A stretch of DNA of 43,232 nucleotides from an uncultured Clostridia bacterium (GCA_947589035.1 CANPYZ010000021.1:1-43232); one strand, 5' to 3'; counted from the stretch's first letter, positions 14,156 to 23,880 are shown. Program-made: numbers and translations. Notes: generated by a model from the letters alone, not told the origin.

Positions 14156-16443
14156 GACAAGTCACCTTTTTCTTCATTGTCCAGTAACCAAAGTTCCTGC
14201 GGAGAAAATATTTCTTCTTCGGAAAGAACTAACCTCCAGTCAATAAGATTTTCTAAATCCACTTCTACAGTATCGCCAATTTTCAAATTCGGGAGCGTTT
14301 CGGCTTCCTGTTCTAAAACAGCAGTTTTCCCGTCAGGGTTTAATTTCGCCCAGAGTAATTCATTGTAGTAGTCGTACTCTCCCCATAACGATTCGTCAAG
14401 TTCTATGGCAATCTGTACGACAACTTTCACATGTTTCACGGCTTCCAGCGCAAGTGGGAAAGTTTCTTCCGCAAGGTGAATTTTTCTTGACTGTTCTGTA
14501 GAGTTTGGAATTTTCGGTTGTTTCATGTCAGGAAGAATATCATGCAGATTTAAAATTCCTGTTACACAGTCTTCCGGTCTTTGCTGGAAAATGGATTCTT
14601 CCGGAAAATGTTTCAGGACTTTTTCCGGATTTTCCCAGAAAATGGGAACATCTTCATCGCTTTCTGTTTCTGCTATATCATAGCAAGGAATAATGGTTTG
14701 CCCCTCATCGGGTAAAGCATTATTTGCCACGCAATAAGCAGCGACATCATCTATTATTTTGGCGAATTGCTGAAAAGTATCCTGTTTTGCGCCGACAAAT
14801 TCCAATTCACGCATACCGAAAACAGATAAACCAACCGTTACGCCCATAATTTCATCAGGTTCTTCTTTTCCGGAAAAATATAAATTAAATAATTGCTGCG
14901 GCGAAAGGAAATTTGCATATTTTCCGGCATAGCGCACCATTGCTGCCGGATAGAGTTTAACTGCGGAAAGGCTCAGCATATAGCACAATTCCGGAAATAA
15001 TTCACTGACGAAACGCATTAACGCATGATAGGCTTTCAGAGGTTCGCCGGAAATTTCCGTAGTGAATAAATACACTTCAGGACATTGCTGTGCCTCTTCA
15101 ATCATTTCCGGAGGAGCATTCAGCAAAGGATTTTCCTGTAAATCCGGTTTTCCCTCAGATTTGAACATTGCCATTTCCATCATTTTTGAATCCTGTTCCA
15201 AGGTGAAGAAAATATAACTTTCTTTATCCTGAACGGAAATATTCTGCTTTTCTAAACGGGAACAAATTTCTTCTTTAGAAACAGAATTTTTCAGGAAAAA
15301 TGCAAACGAGGCTCTTTCTTTGCGAATCAGTCCATGAACGGAAGAATGCTGTTGTTCCTGTAATTTTTCTTCCGAAAGAGGTTCCGGAAAATCTTTTTCC
15401 AGTAAAGGCACATAATGCGGAATCTGGTTGCGCTGGTCAAGTTTTTCAGCAATTTCTTTCGCCTGTTCGTAAAAATATTGTTTCATTTCTTCCGAACGCC
15501 AACCGTCTTCAGACGGCTTAATTGGCAGAACGTTCATTCGTGAAGAATGCACAAACTCCGTTTCCTGCTGGAGTACTTCCATGACTCGGAATGCGCCTCG
15601 GGCGAAAGTCATTTTCATTTTAGGATTATTGCATTTCATGAAGAAATTCACATGATATTTTAACAAATTCCATGCTTCCGGCGGGTTAATCCGGCTGTAA
15701 ATTTCCATTAACATGCCGAGTTCTTTTAAAAATTCCGGTTTCCCGAAAATTAAATTCTTACACAAATCAGCATAATATTCTGCTTCTGTGAAATTTCCTT
15801 CCGAAAAGTAATATTCCGCTAAAGTGGCATAAGTGACATGCGGAATTTCTGCGCAGGATTTTCTATGTGTCAGAATTGGTTCTGCAACAGATAACGCTTC
15901 TTTTTCCTTGTGCTGCCGTAATAATACTTCCATTTCGAAATTGATTTCGCAGGCGATACAGTCGCTGTTCCGGTTACGGCTGAATTTTTTGAATTTTTCG
16001 AAATTTTCCAAAGCACGTGGTAAATCCACTTCCAGCCAGAACGAAGTCTGTTTCATGTAATACGTTCTTAACGAAAAACCGTATTTCTGACAGCGTTGTT
16101 TAAATTCGGAAAAATAATTTTCCACTTGTTCAAGGGAAATCTGATAATAGTCGTCTACATCGCCAAGCAGCCATTTAAACGCCCACATCATATCCTGTGA
16201 CATTTCGTCTTCCTGTTCGGGGTGTTCGTCGAAAATTTTCAGATATTCCGGAAAACACAGCAAGCCCTTGAAATTATCGCCGTAAATAACAGATTCTTCA
16301 ATATATTCATATCGGAAATATAATCTCCAATAAGCCTGTCCGGCGTTGTCTGCCTCCCGAATTGCCTCTGTGATATGTGCTAAACGAGCAGCACCATGTT
16401 CTTCATTGTTGATTTTATGCACATATTCCTGTGGATTAAACAT
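14152..16443 (-). CDS. TPR-like protein with DUF4026/DUF2314-like C-terminal region
   Basis: The protein has 763 residues. The start is ATG 16443, with AGAGGGG eight bases before it and overlapping the stop of the upstream gene; the frame is open further upstream but that part lies inside the neighbour. The N-terminal half (about 1-330) consists of helical, TPR-like repeats related to the protein encoded just upstream: both contain FRYEYIEESV and FKW at the same spacing. The C-terminal half begins near KERASFAFFLKNSVS and resembles DUF4026. The last 100 residues (YNELLWAKLN, then KIGDTVEVDLENLIDWRLV) resemble DUF2314. No catalytic residues are evident. It is probably a binding or adaptor protein working with the HSP90-like ATPase. 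Confidence 0.75.
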   Translation of the reverse strand: MFNPQEYVHKINNEEHGAARLAHITEAIREADNAGQAYWRLYFRYEYIEESVIYGDNFKGLLCFPEYLKIFDEHPEQEDEMSQDMMWAFKWLLGDVDDYYQISLEQVENYFSEFKQRCQKYGFSLRTYYMKQTSFWLEVDLPRALENFEKFKKFSRNRNSDCIACEINFEMEVLLRQHKEKEALSVAEPILTHRKSCAEIPHVTYATLAEYYFSEGNFTEAEYYADLCKNLIFGKPEFLKELGMLMEIYSRINPPEAWNLLKYHVNFFMKCNNPKMKMTFARGAFRVMEVLQQETEFVHSSRMNVLPIKPSEDGWRSEEMKQYFYEQAKEIAEKLDQRNQIPHYVPLLEKDFPEPLSEEKLQEQQHSSVHGLIRKERASFAFFLKNSVSKEEICSRLEKQNISVQDKESYIFFTLEQDSKMMEMAMFKSEGKPDLQENPLLNAPPEMIEEAQQCPEVYLFTTEISGEPLKAYHALMRFVSELFPELCYMLSLSAVKLYPAAMVRYAGKYANFLSPQQLFNLYFSGKEEPDEIMGVTVGLSVFGMRELEFVGAKQDTFQQFAKIIDDVAAYCVANNALPDEGQTIIPCYDIAETESDEDVPIFWENPEKVLKHFPEESIFQQRPEDCVTGILNLHDILPDMKQPKIPNSTEQSRKIHLAEETFPLALEAVKHVKVVVQIAIELDESLWGEYDYYNELLWAKLNPDGKTAVLEQEAETLPNLKIGDTVEVDLENLIDWRLVLSEEEIFSPQELWLLDNEEKGDLS

Positions 16444-17452
16444 TAAAAATCCCCTCTTTCTCATCATTAAAGCGATACAGTTTTTTCGCATAATACGTTG
16501 TTCCGTTGCGGGTGTCGAATTTTTCCACGGCTTCGGAAACTTCCTGAAATAGTTTTTCCTGCCGTTCATCTCCTGCGGAATGCAAAACATGATATGCCCC
16601 GATAGCGAACAGCATTTTCAGCCACGGATTGCGGGAATTTTCATAAAATACTTTATGCTTTTCGAATAATTCCATTCCGTGCGGAACATCTGTCACGCTG
16701 TATAAACTTAATAATACACTAAGTAAATCTAAATAATATGGGTCATTTAAAATTTTCGGTTCAATCATGTTGGCATAGCGCATTGCTTCAGAATAATTTT
16801 TCTGGTTCAGGTAGTATTCGCAAAAATCGCCGTAAGTAATTTGCGGCATGGAATTAGCAGTTAATTTTCCGGTGAAAATCGGTTCAGCTGCCGCTAAAGC
16901 CTTTTCTTCTTCCCCTATTGAAAGATAATATTTCGCCACTTGATCCTGATAAAACGCTTTCCCGTCGGAAATGTCGTCCAGCGGCGCATCACGGAAACGG
17001 TAAAAGTCTACTGCTGCCAATGCCGGGTCAGCCTGCATGTAAAATAAACAGCGTTTCATGTAGAAAATACTTAAACTTTTCCCCTGCTGTAACAGCATTT
17101 TCCGGAATAAACGAAAATAACTTTCAATTTCTTCACGGGAAATATTCGGAAATTCCGGTGCTGCTTCCACAATCCATTTGAAACAGAAAAGTAAATTATG
17201 GGAAATATATGCATCTTCCTGCAAAGAAGTATTTTTTTCGTAAAGCGAAAGCATTTCCGGAAACATAATCATGGCGCAATATCTGTCACCGCAGAATACA
17301 GATTCTTCAATATATTCATAACGGAAACGAAACTGCCATAATAACTGATTATTCTGGTCAGCTAACACAATTGCTTCACGAATGCGTTTCAGCCGGGAAT
17401 CTCCTCGTTCAAATTCAGAAAACGTTCTCAGAATCTGTTGAAAATCTTCCAT
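16436..17452 (-). CDS. TPR-like protein, paralogue of the next gene's N-terminal half
   Basis: The protein has 338 residues and is all-helical with TPR-like helix pairs (for example AKYYLSIGEEEKALAAAEPIF and, later, YYLNQKNYSEAMRYAN). The start is ATG 17452, whose A is the last base of the HSP90 gene's TAA (TAATG overlap); an ATG 15 bases earlier lies within the HSP90 gene. The region RIREAIVLADQ to FKWIVEA aligns by eye with the same region of the following protein, sharing FRYEYIEESV, so an internal duplication made the pair. No enzyme domain. TPR proteins commonly act as HSP90 partners, and the coupling to an HSP90 gene fits that. Confidence 0.75.
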   Translation of the reverse strand: MEDFQQILRTFSEFERGDSRLKRIREAIVLADQNNQLLWQFRFRYEYIEESVFCGDRYCAMIMFPEMLSLYEKNTSLQEDAYISHNLLFCFKWIVEAAPEFPNISREEIESYFRLFRKMLLQQGKSLSIFYMKRCLFYMQADPALAAVDFYRFRDAPLDDISDGKAFYQDQVAKYYLSIGEEEKALAAAEPIFTGKLTANSMPQITYGDFCEYYLNQKNYSEAMRYANMIEPKILNDPYYLDLLSVLLSLYSVTDVPHGMELFEKHKVFYENSRNPWLKMLFAIGAYHVLHSAGDERQEKLFQEVSEAVEKFDTRNGTTYYAKKLYRFNDEKEGIFNV

Positions 17453-19233
17453 TATGTCAGCCCCCATTCAATCAGCTGAATTAAATTTTCATTCAATGTT
17501 GCCATTTCTCCGCCACGCATGGGAAATCTTCCCGTTAATAAATTCTGAATATACAGAATTTCAATGCAAGTTTTCATTCGTTCGGAATCTTTCAAATGAA
17601 TTAATTTCTGAATGAGTTCATTATTCCAGTTCAAAAACAAAGTCGCCTGACTGTTTTCAATTTCTTCCGCAAACGTTTCCAGCATGGACGAAAATAATTC
17701 ATGTGCGTTTTCTTTGGAATGCTGAATTTCCCGTTTCCGTTCTGCATTTTCATTCAGTAAATAAAATACTGGTAATTGTTCCGGCGAAAAAGATTTCAAT
17801 TCCACGTCACAGTCGAAAGGTTCCATTGCCTTCCGTGCGGCATTCAGTAAAAGTTTCGCTGAATGGAAACTTTCCGCCGGCGGATTCTGTAAAAATTCTT
17901 CAAACGTGACATATTCCAACGGATAAGCAATGAAATTTTCGTCATATTCCTGCATAAGCTGTAACAGCTGCGCATCATAAACATAACAGGCATTCACTAA
18001 TAATTGATTCTGGGCAAGCATTAACGCAGATGTCCGGTGAAATTGGTTCATTTCCTGCACATAACTTAACGGTTCTGTACGGGTTAATAAATCTTTTCCG
18101 GTAAATTCGCCCATATTCGTTTCGAATTTCAGAAACGGCACAAACGTTTTGAAAAATTGTTCATCTTCACAAGCCATAGATTTAATCATCATGAAATGCA
18201 CTTGAATAATTTTTTGCAGTAATTCCGGATTTTTCGCCGCAAGTCCTGTTAAATATTCCGCAATGCATTCACTTAATTCTTCCCTTGCCTGCTTTAGTAA
18301 TTCATCTTCATAGAAATTTTCCCGTGAGGCAGTCGGGCGAAGTTGTGACGTATTCAGAAAACATTGCAAAAAGCCTGACCATTTCGGGAGAATGGCTTCT
18401 CCGTCCTCCGTGAGTAACATATTTTTCAAATAAATCCGGTGCGTATTTTTCGCATGGAGTGAAACGGCGTACGGCATAATATACGCCACTCCGCTGAATA
18501 AACCCGATTTCGATTCCAAAGGAATATACCCCATAAAAGACGTATCGAATAATTCTTTCCCTAAATTCATAATTTGCTGTGTGATATTCTCGCCATGTAA
18601 AGAAAAATTCGCATTGATTTGTTCTTCTTCGCCGTTTTCGTGCATTAACATCACCGGAAACGGCAAAGGCAAACCATAATATCTGACTAATTCCGTGACT
18701 TTTTCTTCCGTGAAATATTCTTCACAGCCTGTTTTTGCATCAATCTGCACTTCCGTTCCAATGGGAACAGTTTCCGCATGAACTTCCGTAATTCGATAAG
18801 TGCCGTCTGGACAACCTTCAAATAGATATGCATGTTCTGGGTGTTTTGCCGAACGTGTCAGCATTTTAATTCGATTCGTGACCATAAAGCAGGACAGCAT
18901 ACCAATGCCGAATCTCCCGATGTAATCTTCTAAAATTTTTCCGCTTTTCAGGTCACGTTTTGAAGATTGCCCAATCACTGCAAGAAACTGGTGAATTTCT
19001 TCTTCTGTCAGACCTGTTCCGTTATCCTGAAAAGATAAATTTTTTTCTTTCTGTATGCGGATAGTGATTCGACCTGTGGAAAATTCCGGTTCTGTTTGTT
19101 TCCTTCCGCTGATTGCGTCTGTGCCATTTTGCAGAAGTTCCCGAATAAACACGTCTGGACTGCTGTAGAGATGATTCGCAAGAATGTCAATCATTCCTCC
19201 GAGATTAACTTTGAAAATAAACGGTTCTGACAA
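17452..19233 (-). CDS. HSP90-family ATPase (HtpG-like, divergent)
   Basis: The protein has 593 residues and is a GHKL-type ATPase and chaperone. The nucleotide-binding signature is present: FIRELLQNGTDAI (E32, N36, D39), QDNGTGL (D70) and the lid/GxxGxG-like GRFGIGML (106-113). The middle-domain arginine motif appears as PTASREN, matching the LNVSRE of standard HtpG. The sequence is otherwise far from classical HtpG (NGTDAI for NASDAI, IGQSSKRD for IAKSGT), so it is a specialised branch. The start is TTG 19233, with AGGAGG about ten bases upstream. It lies 23 bases after the GGDEF gene and overlaps the next TPR gene by one base. Clients are unknown; the TPR neighbours are the likely partners. 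Confidence 0.88.
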   Translation of the reverse strand: MSEPFIFKVNLGGMIDILANHLYSSPDVFIRELLQNGTDAISGRKQTEPEFSTGRITIRIQKEKNLSFQDNGTGLTEEEIHQFLAVIGQSSKRDLKSGKILEDYIGRFGIGMLSCFMVTNRIKMLTRSAKHPEHAYLFEGCPDGTYRITEVHAETVPIGTEVQIDAKTGCEEYFTEEKVTELVRYYGLPLPFPVMLMHENGEEEQINANFSLHGENITQQIMNLGKELFDTSFMGYIPLESKSGLFSGVAYIMPYAVSLHAKNTHRIYLKNMLLTEDGEAILPKWSGFLQCFLNTSQLRPTASRENFYEDELLKQAREELSECIAEYLTGLAAKNPELLQKIIQVHFMMIKSMACEDEQFFKTFVPFLKFETNMGEFTGKDLLTRTEPLSYVQEMNQFHRTSALMLAQNQLLVNACYVYDAQLLQLMQEYDENFIAYPLEYVTFEEFLQNPPAESFHSAKLLLNAARKAMEPFDCDVELKSFSPEQLPVFYLLNENAERKREIQHSKENAHELFSSMLETFAEEIENSQATLFLNWNNELIQKLIHLKDSERMKTCIEILYIQNLLTGRFPMRGGEMATLNENLIQLIEWGLT

Positions 19234-19256
19234 AATTTTTCCTCCTGTTCAGGTGT

Positions 19257-21194
19257 TTAACTCCTTCTTAAATACTGAGAAGTTTTTTTTCGTTTTTTCT
19301 GTTCATACATCAGCGTGTCTGCCTGTGTAATTAAACTGAATAATGTGTCGCTGTCGTTGACATCGGAAACAAGCATACCAATGCTTGCATCAATCTGATA
19401 GGGCTTGCAAATGATTTGATTCACTGCTGCAAGGCGTTTCCGGAACATGCCTTCTAACGGTTCAATATCTGCTTCACAAGCATCTCCGATTAAAATAATA
19501 AATTCATCTCCTCCGAAACGTGCGCAGACACCGCCGTTTTTCGCACATTCGCTGATTGTGGAGGCAAGCCGCTGAATGGCAAAATCGCCTTCTTTATGCC
19601 CGTAATTATCGTTAATTGCTTTTAACCCGTCCATGTCAATGAATGCAATTAAAATCTGTGTATGATTTTTCTTTGCATTCTTCATAATCTGGTCAGCCTG
19701 CCGAATAAAACCATTCCGGTTATAAATTCCGCAAAGCGGGTCAGTGGTATATAACTGGTCAAGTTGGCTAATCACACTGCTTAAATGAAACAGTTTCCGG
19801 ATATTTTCGATAGAATTGCTGATATTCAGCATCATTGTATGGCAAAGCATACTCTTAATCGGGAAATCGCCATTCTGAATAATATAATATCCCAAACATC
19901 TTTCCCGGAAATGCAAAGGCAAGAAATAACTGATATTTCCGCCGTTTTCCAACGGTTCAGGGAACATGTCCTCACTCCGGAAACGGTCTACTTTCCGAAT
20001 TTTTCCCTTATCCCAAATTAACGGCGCACTCATATGCCGTGTGTACCCATGAATCCGATATTCTTCTTCTTTCTGTCCCAGAACATCATGAAATACGCCT
20101 TCCCATTCTGAACATAAACAAATATAATACCGTTCGCAATCCAATTCCTGAATAAGTTTACCAATCACTTGAAAATTATCCTCAATTGTTTCCGTTTCAG
20201 CGAGTTCCATGGTCATTCTGTTCAGTAAAGAAATATCTTTCCGGCAGTCGTCAATTAACTGGAATGTGCTTTTTTTGTACTGGCGAATATTTTTAGAAGC
20301 GTCTTTGCAGCAACCGCAGCTTTCAGCGAAAACAGGTTCAGCTTCTAAAATTTGTTTATGGTCAATTTCCTGCTGGTTCAGCACATACAAAAGCATTTCA
20401 CAAGCTTTATATCCTGCTTCATTCAGCGGTCTGGAAACAGTCGTCAAAGACGGGCAGTAATGCCTTGCATTATACGTATTGTCAAACCCTGTGACAATAA
20501 TATCATCCGGCACGGAATAGTCATATTTTTCCAGTTCAGCAATCACGGCTAATGCCATTGCATCATTTGCACAAATAATTGCATCAGGAACAGACATTCC
20601 CGCAGAAATGAACGTTTCAATTGCCCGTTTTCCGTCCACAGCTCGGAAATCTCCGAAATATACTTGATTTTCTCCAATTTCCAAATCATTTTCATGCATG
20701 ACATGACAAAATGCCTGATAACGGTCACGGGCTTCCGGATTCGCTAAAGGTCCTGAAACAAAACAAATATGTCTTGCTTTATGTTCTTCAATCACATGCT
20801 GTACAATTTTCCGCATTGCCCGACTGTTATCAATTCGAACATGATAAAAATCCGGGTCTTCTTCCCCGTCAAGAATTACCGCAGGCAAGCCGGAATCTTT
20901 CGCTTGCTGAATGAGTTTTTTCTTTTCTTCGGGGTTGCTGATTGTGTTTGTCATTAAAATCAATGCATCGAATTTTTTCATGTTCAGGAGTTCATAAATA
21001 TTATATTCCCCAATGTCATAGCGGCTATTGGCAATTACTCCCGTAAAAGAAGCAAAACAGGAAATATTCGCATGATATGTCTTTGCACAGTCCACAATTC
21101 CTTCAATAATACTGTTCTGATACTCTTCATCAATACCGGCAACCACAACGGCAATATTCCGTGGGTGTTTCACGGTTTCCTGATAGTTTAACAT
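19257..21194 (-). CDS. Sensor diguanylate cyclase with LacI-type ligand domain
   Basis: The protein has 645 residues. It starts with a LacI/PurR-like periplasmic-binding-protein fold (about 12-295, with AVVVAGIDEEYQNSIIEGI and PDAIICANDAMALAV). There is neither a signal peptide nor a DNA-binding headpiece, so it should sense a small ligand, perhaps a sugar, in the cytoplasm. A GAF-like middle region (about 320-460) and a C-terminal GGDEF domain (about 480-640) follow. GGDEF is intact at 561-565 within ARFGGDEF, so c-di-GMP synthesis is expected. The RxxD inhibitory site before it is missing. It is the first gene of the HSP90/TPR operon and has its own promoter. The start ATG follows AAGGA. 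Confidence 0.9.
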   Translation of the reverse strand: MLNYQETVKHPRNIAVVVAGIDEEYQNSIIEGIVDCAKTYHANISCFASFTGVIANSRYDIGEYNIYELLNMKKFDALILMTNTISNPEEKKKLIQQAKDSGLPAVILDGEEDPDFYHVRIDNSRAMRKIVQHVIEEHKARHICFVSGPLANPEARDRYQAFCHVMHENDLEIGENQVYFGDFRAVDGKRAIETFISAGMSVPDAIICANDAMALAVIAELEKYDYSVPDDIIVTGFDNTYNARHYCPSLTTVSRPLNEAGYKACEMLLYVLNQQEIDHKQILEAEPVFAESCGCCKDASKNIRQYKKSTFQLIDDCRKDISLLNRMTMELAETETIEDNFQVIGKLIQELDCERYYICLCSEWEGVFHDVLGQKEEEYRIHGYTRHMSAPLIWDKGKIRKVDRFRSEDMFPEPLENGGNISYFLPLHFRERCLGYYIIQNGDFPIKSMLCHTMMLNISNSIENIRKLFHLSSVISQLDQLYTTDPLCGIYNRNGFIRQADQIMKNAKKNHTQILIAFIDMDGLKAINDNYGHKEGDFAIQRLASTISECAKNGGVCARFGGDEFIILIGDACEADIEPLEGMFRKRLAAVNQIICKPYQIDASIGMLVSDVNDSDTLFSLITQADTLMYEQKKRKKTSQYLRRS

Positions 21195-21256
21195 AAAATC
21201 ACCATTCCTTCTTGAAATTCCTGTCGAAAATAATTTTCTGACAGTACAACAGTTCT

Positions 21257-21285
21257 ATTATAGCATATTTTGTCAAAGAAATCAA
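21257..21285 (-). promoter_or_regulatory. Promoter of the GGDEF-HSP90-TPR operon
   Basis: On the minus strand TTGATT (complement of 21280-21285), a 17-base spacer and TATAAT (complement of 21257-21262). No other promoter was seen between the genes down to 13622, so they are probably one transcript. Confidence 0.7.
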
Positions 21286-21327
21286 GTGTTATTGCAATTT
21301 TTTTAGAAAAATCCTGATTTAAATAAA

Positions 21328-21353
21328 TGCACCTGAAAAACGTTTCAGGTGCA
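21328..21353 (-). terminator. Terminator of the AIM24-like gene
   Basis: Perfect arms TGCACCTGAAA (21328-21338) and TTTCAGGTGCA (21343-21353), followed on the minus strand by TTTATTTAAATC. It lies just after the AIM24-like stop. Confidence 0.75.
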
Positions 21354-21362
21354 TGATTGGTT

Positions 21363-22046
21363 TCAGGAACCGGAAGTCGGAATGTACGGACGAATTGCTC
21401 CGGCGAGATTGTACAGCGGCATAGTTTGCAGCCACACATGCCCTGGACCGGTGACTCTCGTATTGAAAAAGCCTTCTCCGCCGAATAACACATTGCCCAC
21501 GCCGGAAACTTTCTCAATGCTCATTGTGCAAGTAGATTCCATTGCGGCAAGATAAGTTGCATCAATCAAAATTGACTGCCCTTTCATTAAGTCATATTCT
21601 ACAATACTGCCGTCAAATTCAAGAAACAGCATTCCGTTTCCAGTGAATTTCTGCATGATGAACCCTTCACCGCCGAAAAACCCTACTCCGAATTTTTTCT
21701 GAAACGTAATCGTAAAGTCTACATTTTCTTCGGAAGCTAAATAAGCCGTTTTCTGCGCAATAATGGAATTTGTTGCAGAAATCTGAATGGGAACAATATT
21801 CCCTGGCATACTTACCGCAAATGCAATTTCTCCTGCACCGCCTTCAGCAATATATTTATTCTGGAACATGGATTCGCCCGAAATGACACGAGTGAATGCT
21901 TTTTTCACACTGCCTCCTGCATTAGTGGACATTTTCATATTCGGGGACATCCACGCCATAGCCCCTTGTTGGCAGCAAATGGGTTCGTTTTCTTCCAGCG
22001 TGCAAATCACAACCGGAAATGGGCTGCCTTTGATTTCATACTTCAT
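21363..22046 (-). CDS. AIM24 / TIGR00266 family protein
   Basis: The protein has 227 residues and belongs to the AIM24-like beta-prism family of unknown biochemical role. Visible hallmarks are CCQQGAMAWMSPNMKM near the N-terminus, the glycine-rich centre AEGGAGEIAFAVSMPG, GVGFFGGEGFIMQKF, and LFGGEGFFNTRVTGPG near the end. The length is typical of the family. There is no signal peptide or membrane helix, so it should be cytoplasmic, possibly membrane-associated. It is a single gene with its own promoter and terminator. Confidence 0.9.
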   Translation of the reverse strand: MKYEIKGSPFPVVICTLEENEPICCQQGAMAWMSPNMKMSTNAGGSVKKAFTRVISGESMFQNKYIAEGGAGEIAFAVSMPGNIVPIQISATNSIIAQKTAYLASEENVDFTITFQKKFGVGFFGGEGFIMQKFTGNGMLFLEFDGSIVEYDLMKGQSILIDATYLAAMESTCTMSIEKVSGVGNVLFGGEGFFNTRVTGPGHVWLQTMPLYNLAGAIRPYIPTSGS

Positions 22047-22084
22047 AAAATCGAAACAATCCTTTCATTAACATTGATGTTTTT

Positions 22085-22113
22085 ATTATAACAATTTTTT
22101 TCTGAAATGTCAA
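22085..22113 (-). promoter_or_regulatory. Promoter of the AIM24-like gene
   Basis: On the minus strand TTGACA (complement of 22108-22113), a 17-base spacer and TATAAT (complement of 22085-22090). Confidence 0.8.
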
Positions 22114-22156
22114 GTCATTTTGAAATAATTTTTTAAAAAAATTTAAATGATTAAGA

Positions 22157-22185
22157 TTGACAAAAATTTCGAAATATGTTATAAT
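22157..22185 (+). promoter_or_regulatory. Promoter of gltX
   Basis: TTGACA at 22157-22162, a 17-base spacer and TATAAT at 22180-22185. It is divergent from the AIM24-like promoter. Confidence 0.82.
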
Positions 22186-22226
22186 TAGAAGTTGATGAAT
22201 TAAAAAAAATGAATGTGAGGAAAATT

Positions 22227-23864
22227 ATGAATACACAGAAACTTGCAGAATTATTATTTCCTGATGTGAACGGCACGCCCGAAATGCTGGAAAAACGTTT
22301 CCCAGAAAGGAAACTTCCGGCTGGGGCAGTTGTTACCCGTATAGGACCAAGCCCGACAGGATTTGTTCATTTAGGAAATCTTTACAACGCCGTAATCGGT
22401 GAACGGCTTGCCCATCAATCAGAAGGAATTTTTTATCTTCGCATTGAGGACACCGACGAAAAACGAAAGGTTGACGGTGCTGTAGAAACGTTAATTTCCG
22501 CTATGCAGTATTTCGGCGTGCAGTTCGACGAAGGCGCAACGGCAGACGGCGACAACGGGAATTATGCCCCCTACCGGCAAAGACAGAGAAAAGAAATTTA
22601 TCATATTATTGCTAAATTTCTCGTTCAGCAAGGGAAGGCTTACCCTTGTTTCTTAACTGCGGAAGAAATTGACGCTATTCGAGAAGAACAGACTAAACAA
22701 CAGGAAAACCCCGGTATTTACGGAAAATATGCTGAGGCGAACCGGAATTTGACGTTAGAAGAAATTCAACAGAAAATTTCTTCCGGTTTGCCGTGGGTAT
22801 TGCGTTACCGTGCGGAATTATCTGATGAAACAATTACTGTTCAGGACGCTGTCAGAGGGAAAATTTCCATGCCGAAAAATATTATGGATTTCGTTTTGCT
22901 GAAAAGTGACGGCATTCCGACTTATCATTTTGCGCATGTTGTAGATGACCATTTTATGCGTTCTACGCATGTTATCCGTGGTGAAGAATGGATTTCTTCC
23001 CTTCCGATGCATGTTGAACTGTTTAACACTCTCGGCTGGAATTTACCCATTTACTGCCATACTGCCACACTCATGAAAACAGACGACGGAAAAAAACGTA
23101 AACTTTCCAAACGGAAAGACCCTGAACTTGCGCTTGCATATTATCAGCAAGAAGGTATTTGTCCGGAAGCAGTATGGGAATTTTTATTAACTTTGTTAAA
23201 TTCCGATTTTGAAGAATGGCGACTTGCCAATCCGGAAAAAGATTATCATGAATTTCCCTATTCCATTGAAAAAATGTCTGTTTCCGGTGCTTTAGTGGAT
23301 TTAGACAAACTCCGTGATGTGTCTAAAGAAGTCATCAGCCGTATGCCTGCGGAAAAAGTTTACTCCGCTTTGCTTGACTGGTGCAGAATATATCAACCGG
23401 ATTTTGCTGAATTACTCCGGAAATACCCTGAAAGAAGTCTGAAAGCGTTAAACATTGGCAGAACAGGTGAAAAACGCCGGAAAGATTTAGAAAACTGGAA
23501 ACAGGCTTGTCAGTTTTTGAATTTCTGGTTTGAAGAAACGTTTATTCAGCAAGATGCTATGCCGGAAGAAATTTCTGAATCCGACAGGAAATTATTTTTC
23601 CAAACGTATATAGAACGCTATCAGCATTCTGATGATTCTTCCGCATGGTTCGCCAAAGTGAAAGAAATTACTCAAGAACTCGGCTATGCTGTCAAACCTA
23701 AAGATTTCAAAAAGCACCCTGACCAATTCAAAGGTAGTATTATTCATGTCACTAATATGCTGCGCATTGCTTTAACTGGAAGGGCTAACGCTCCGGATAT
23801 TTGGGAAGTTAGTCAGGTTCTCGGTGAAGAAATCGTTTTAAACAGATTAAAAAAATTCCTTTAA
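22227..23864 (+). CDS. gltX: Glutamyl-tRNA synthetase
   Basis: The protein has 545 residues from ATG 22227, chosen because GTGAGGAAAATT precedes it; an upstream in-frame ATG at 22209 lacks a site. It is a class I synthetase charging tRNA-Glu, and often tRNA-Gln in Firmicutes. The HIGH-type motif is PSPTGFVHLGN (41-51) and the KMSKS-type motif is KLSKR (292-296). RIEDTDEKR and HVVDDHFMRSTHVIRGEEW are typical GluRS segments. It is somewhat longer than most bacterial GluRS, with a helical C-terminal anticodon-binding region. The MetRS-like gene follows 16 bases later, so the two are co-transcribed. Confidence 0.93.
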   Translation: MNTQKLAELLFPDVNGTPEMLEKRFPERKLPAGAVVTRIGPSPTGFVHLGNLYNAVIGERLAHQSEGIFYLRIEDTDEKRKVDGAVETLISAMQYFGVQFDEGATADGDNGNYAPYRQRQRKEIYHIIAKFLVQQGKAYPCFLTAEEIDAIREEQTKQQENPGIYGKYAEANRNLTLEEIQQKISSGLPWVLRYRAELSDETITVQDAVRGKISMPKNIMDFVLLKSDGIPTYHFAHVVDDHFMRSTHVIRGEEWISSLPMHVELFNTLGWNLPIYCHTATLMKTDDGKKRKLSKRKDPELALAYYQQEGICPEAVWEFLLTLLNSDFEEWRLANPEKDYHEFPYSIEKMSVSGALVDLDKLRDVSKEVISRMPAEKVYSALLDWCRIYQPDFAELLRKYPERSLKALNIGRTGEKRRKDLENWKQACQFLNFWFEETFIQQDAMPEEISESDRKLFFQTYIERYQHSDDSSAWFAKVKEITQELGYAVKPKDFKKHPDQFKGSIIHVTNMLRIALTGRANAPDIWEVSQVLGEEIVLNRLKKFL

Positions 23865-23880
23865 AGAAAGGCTGAAATTT

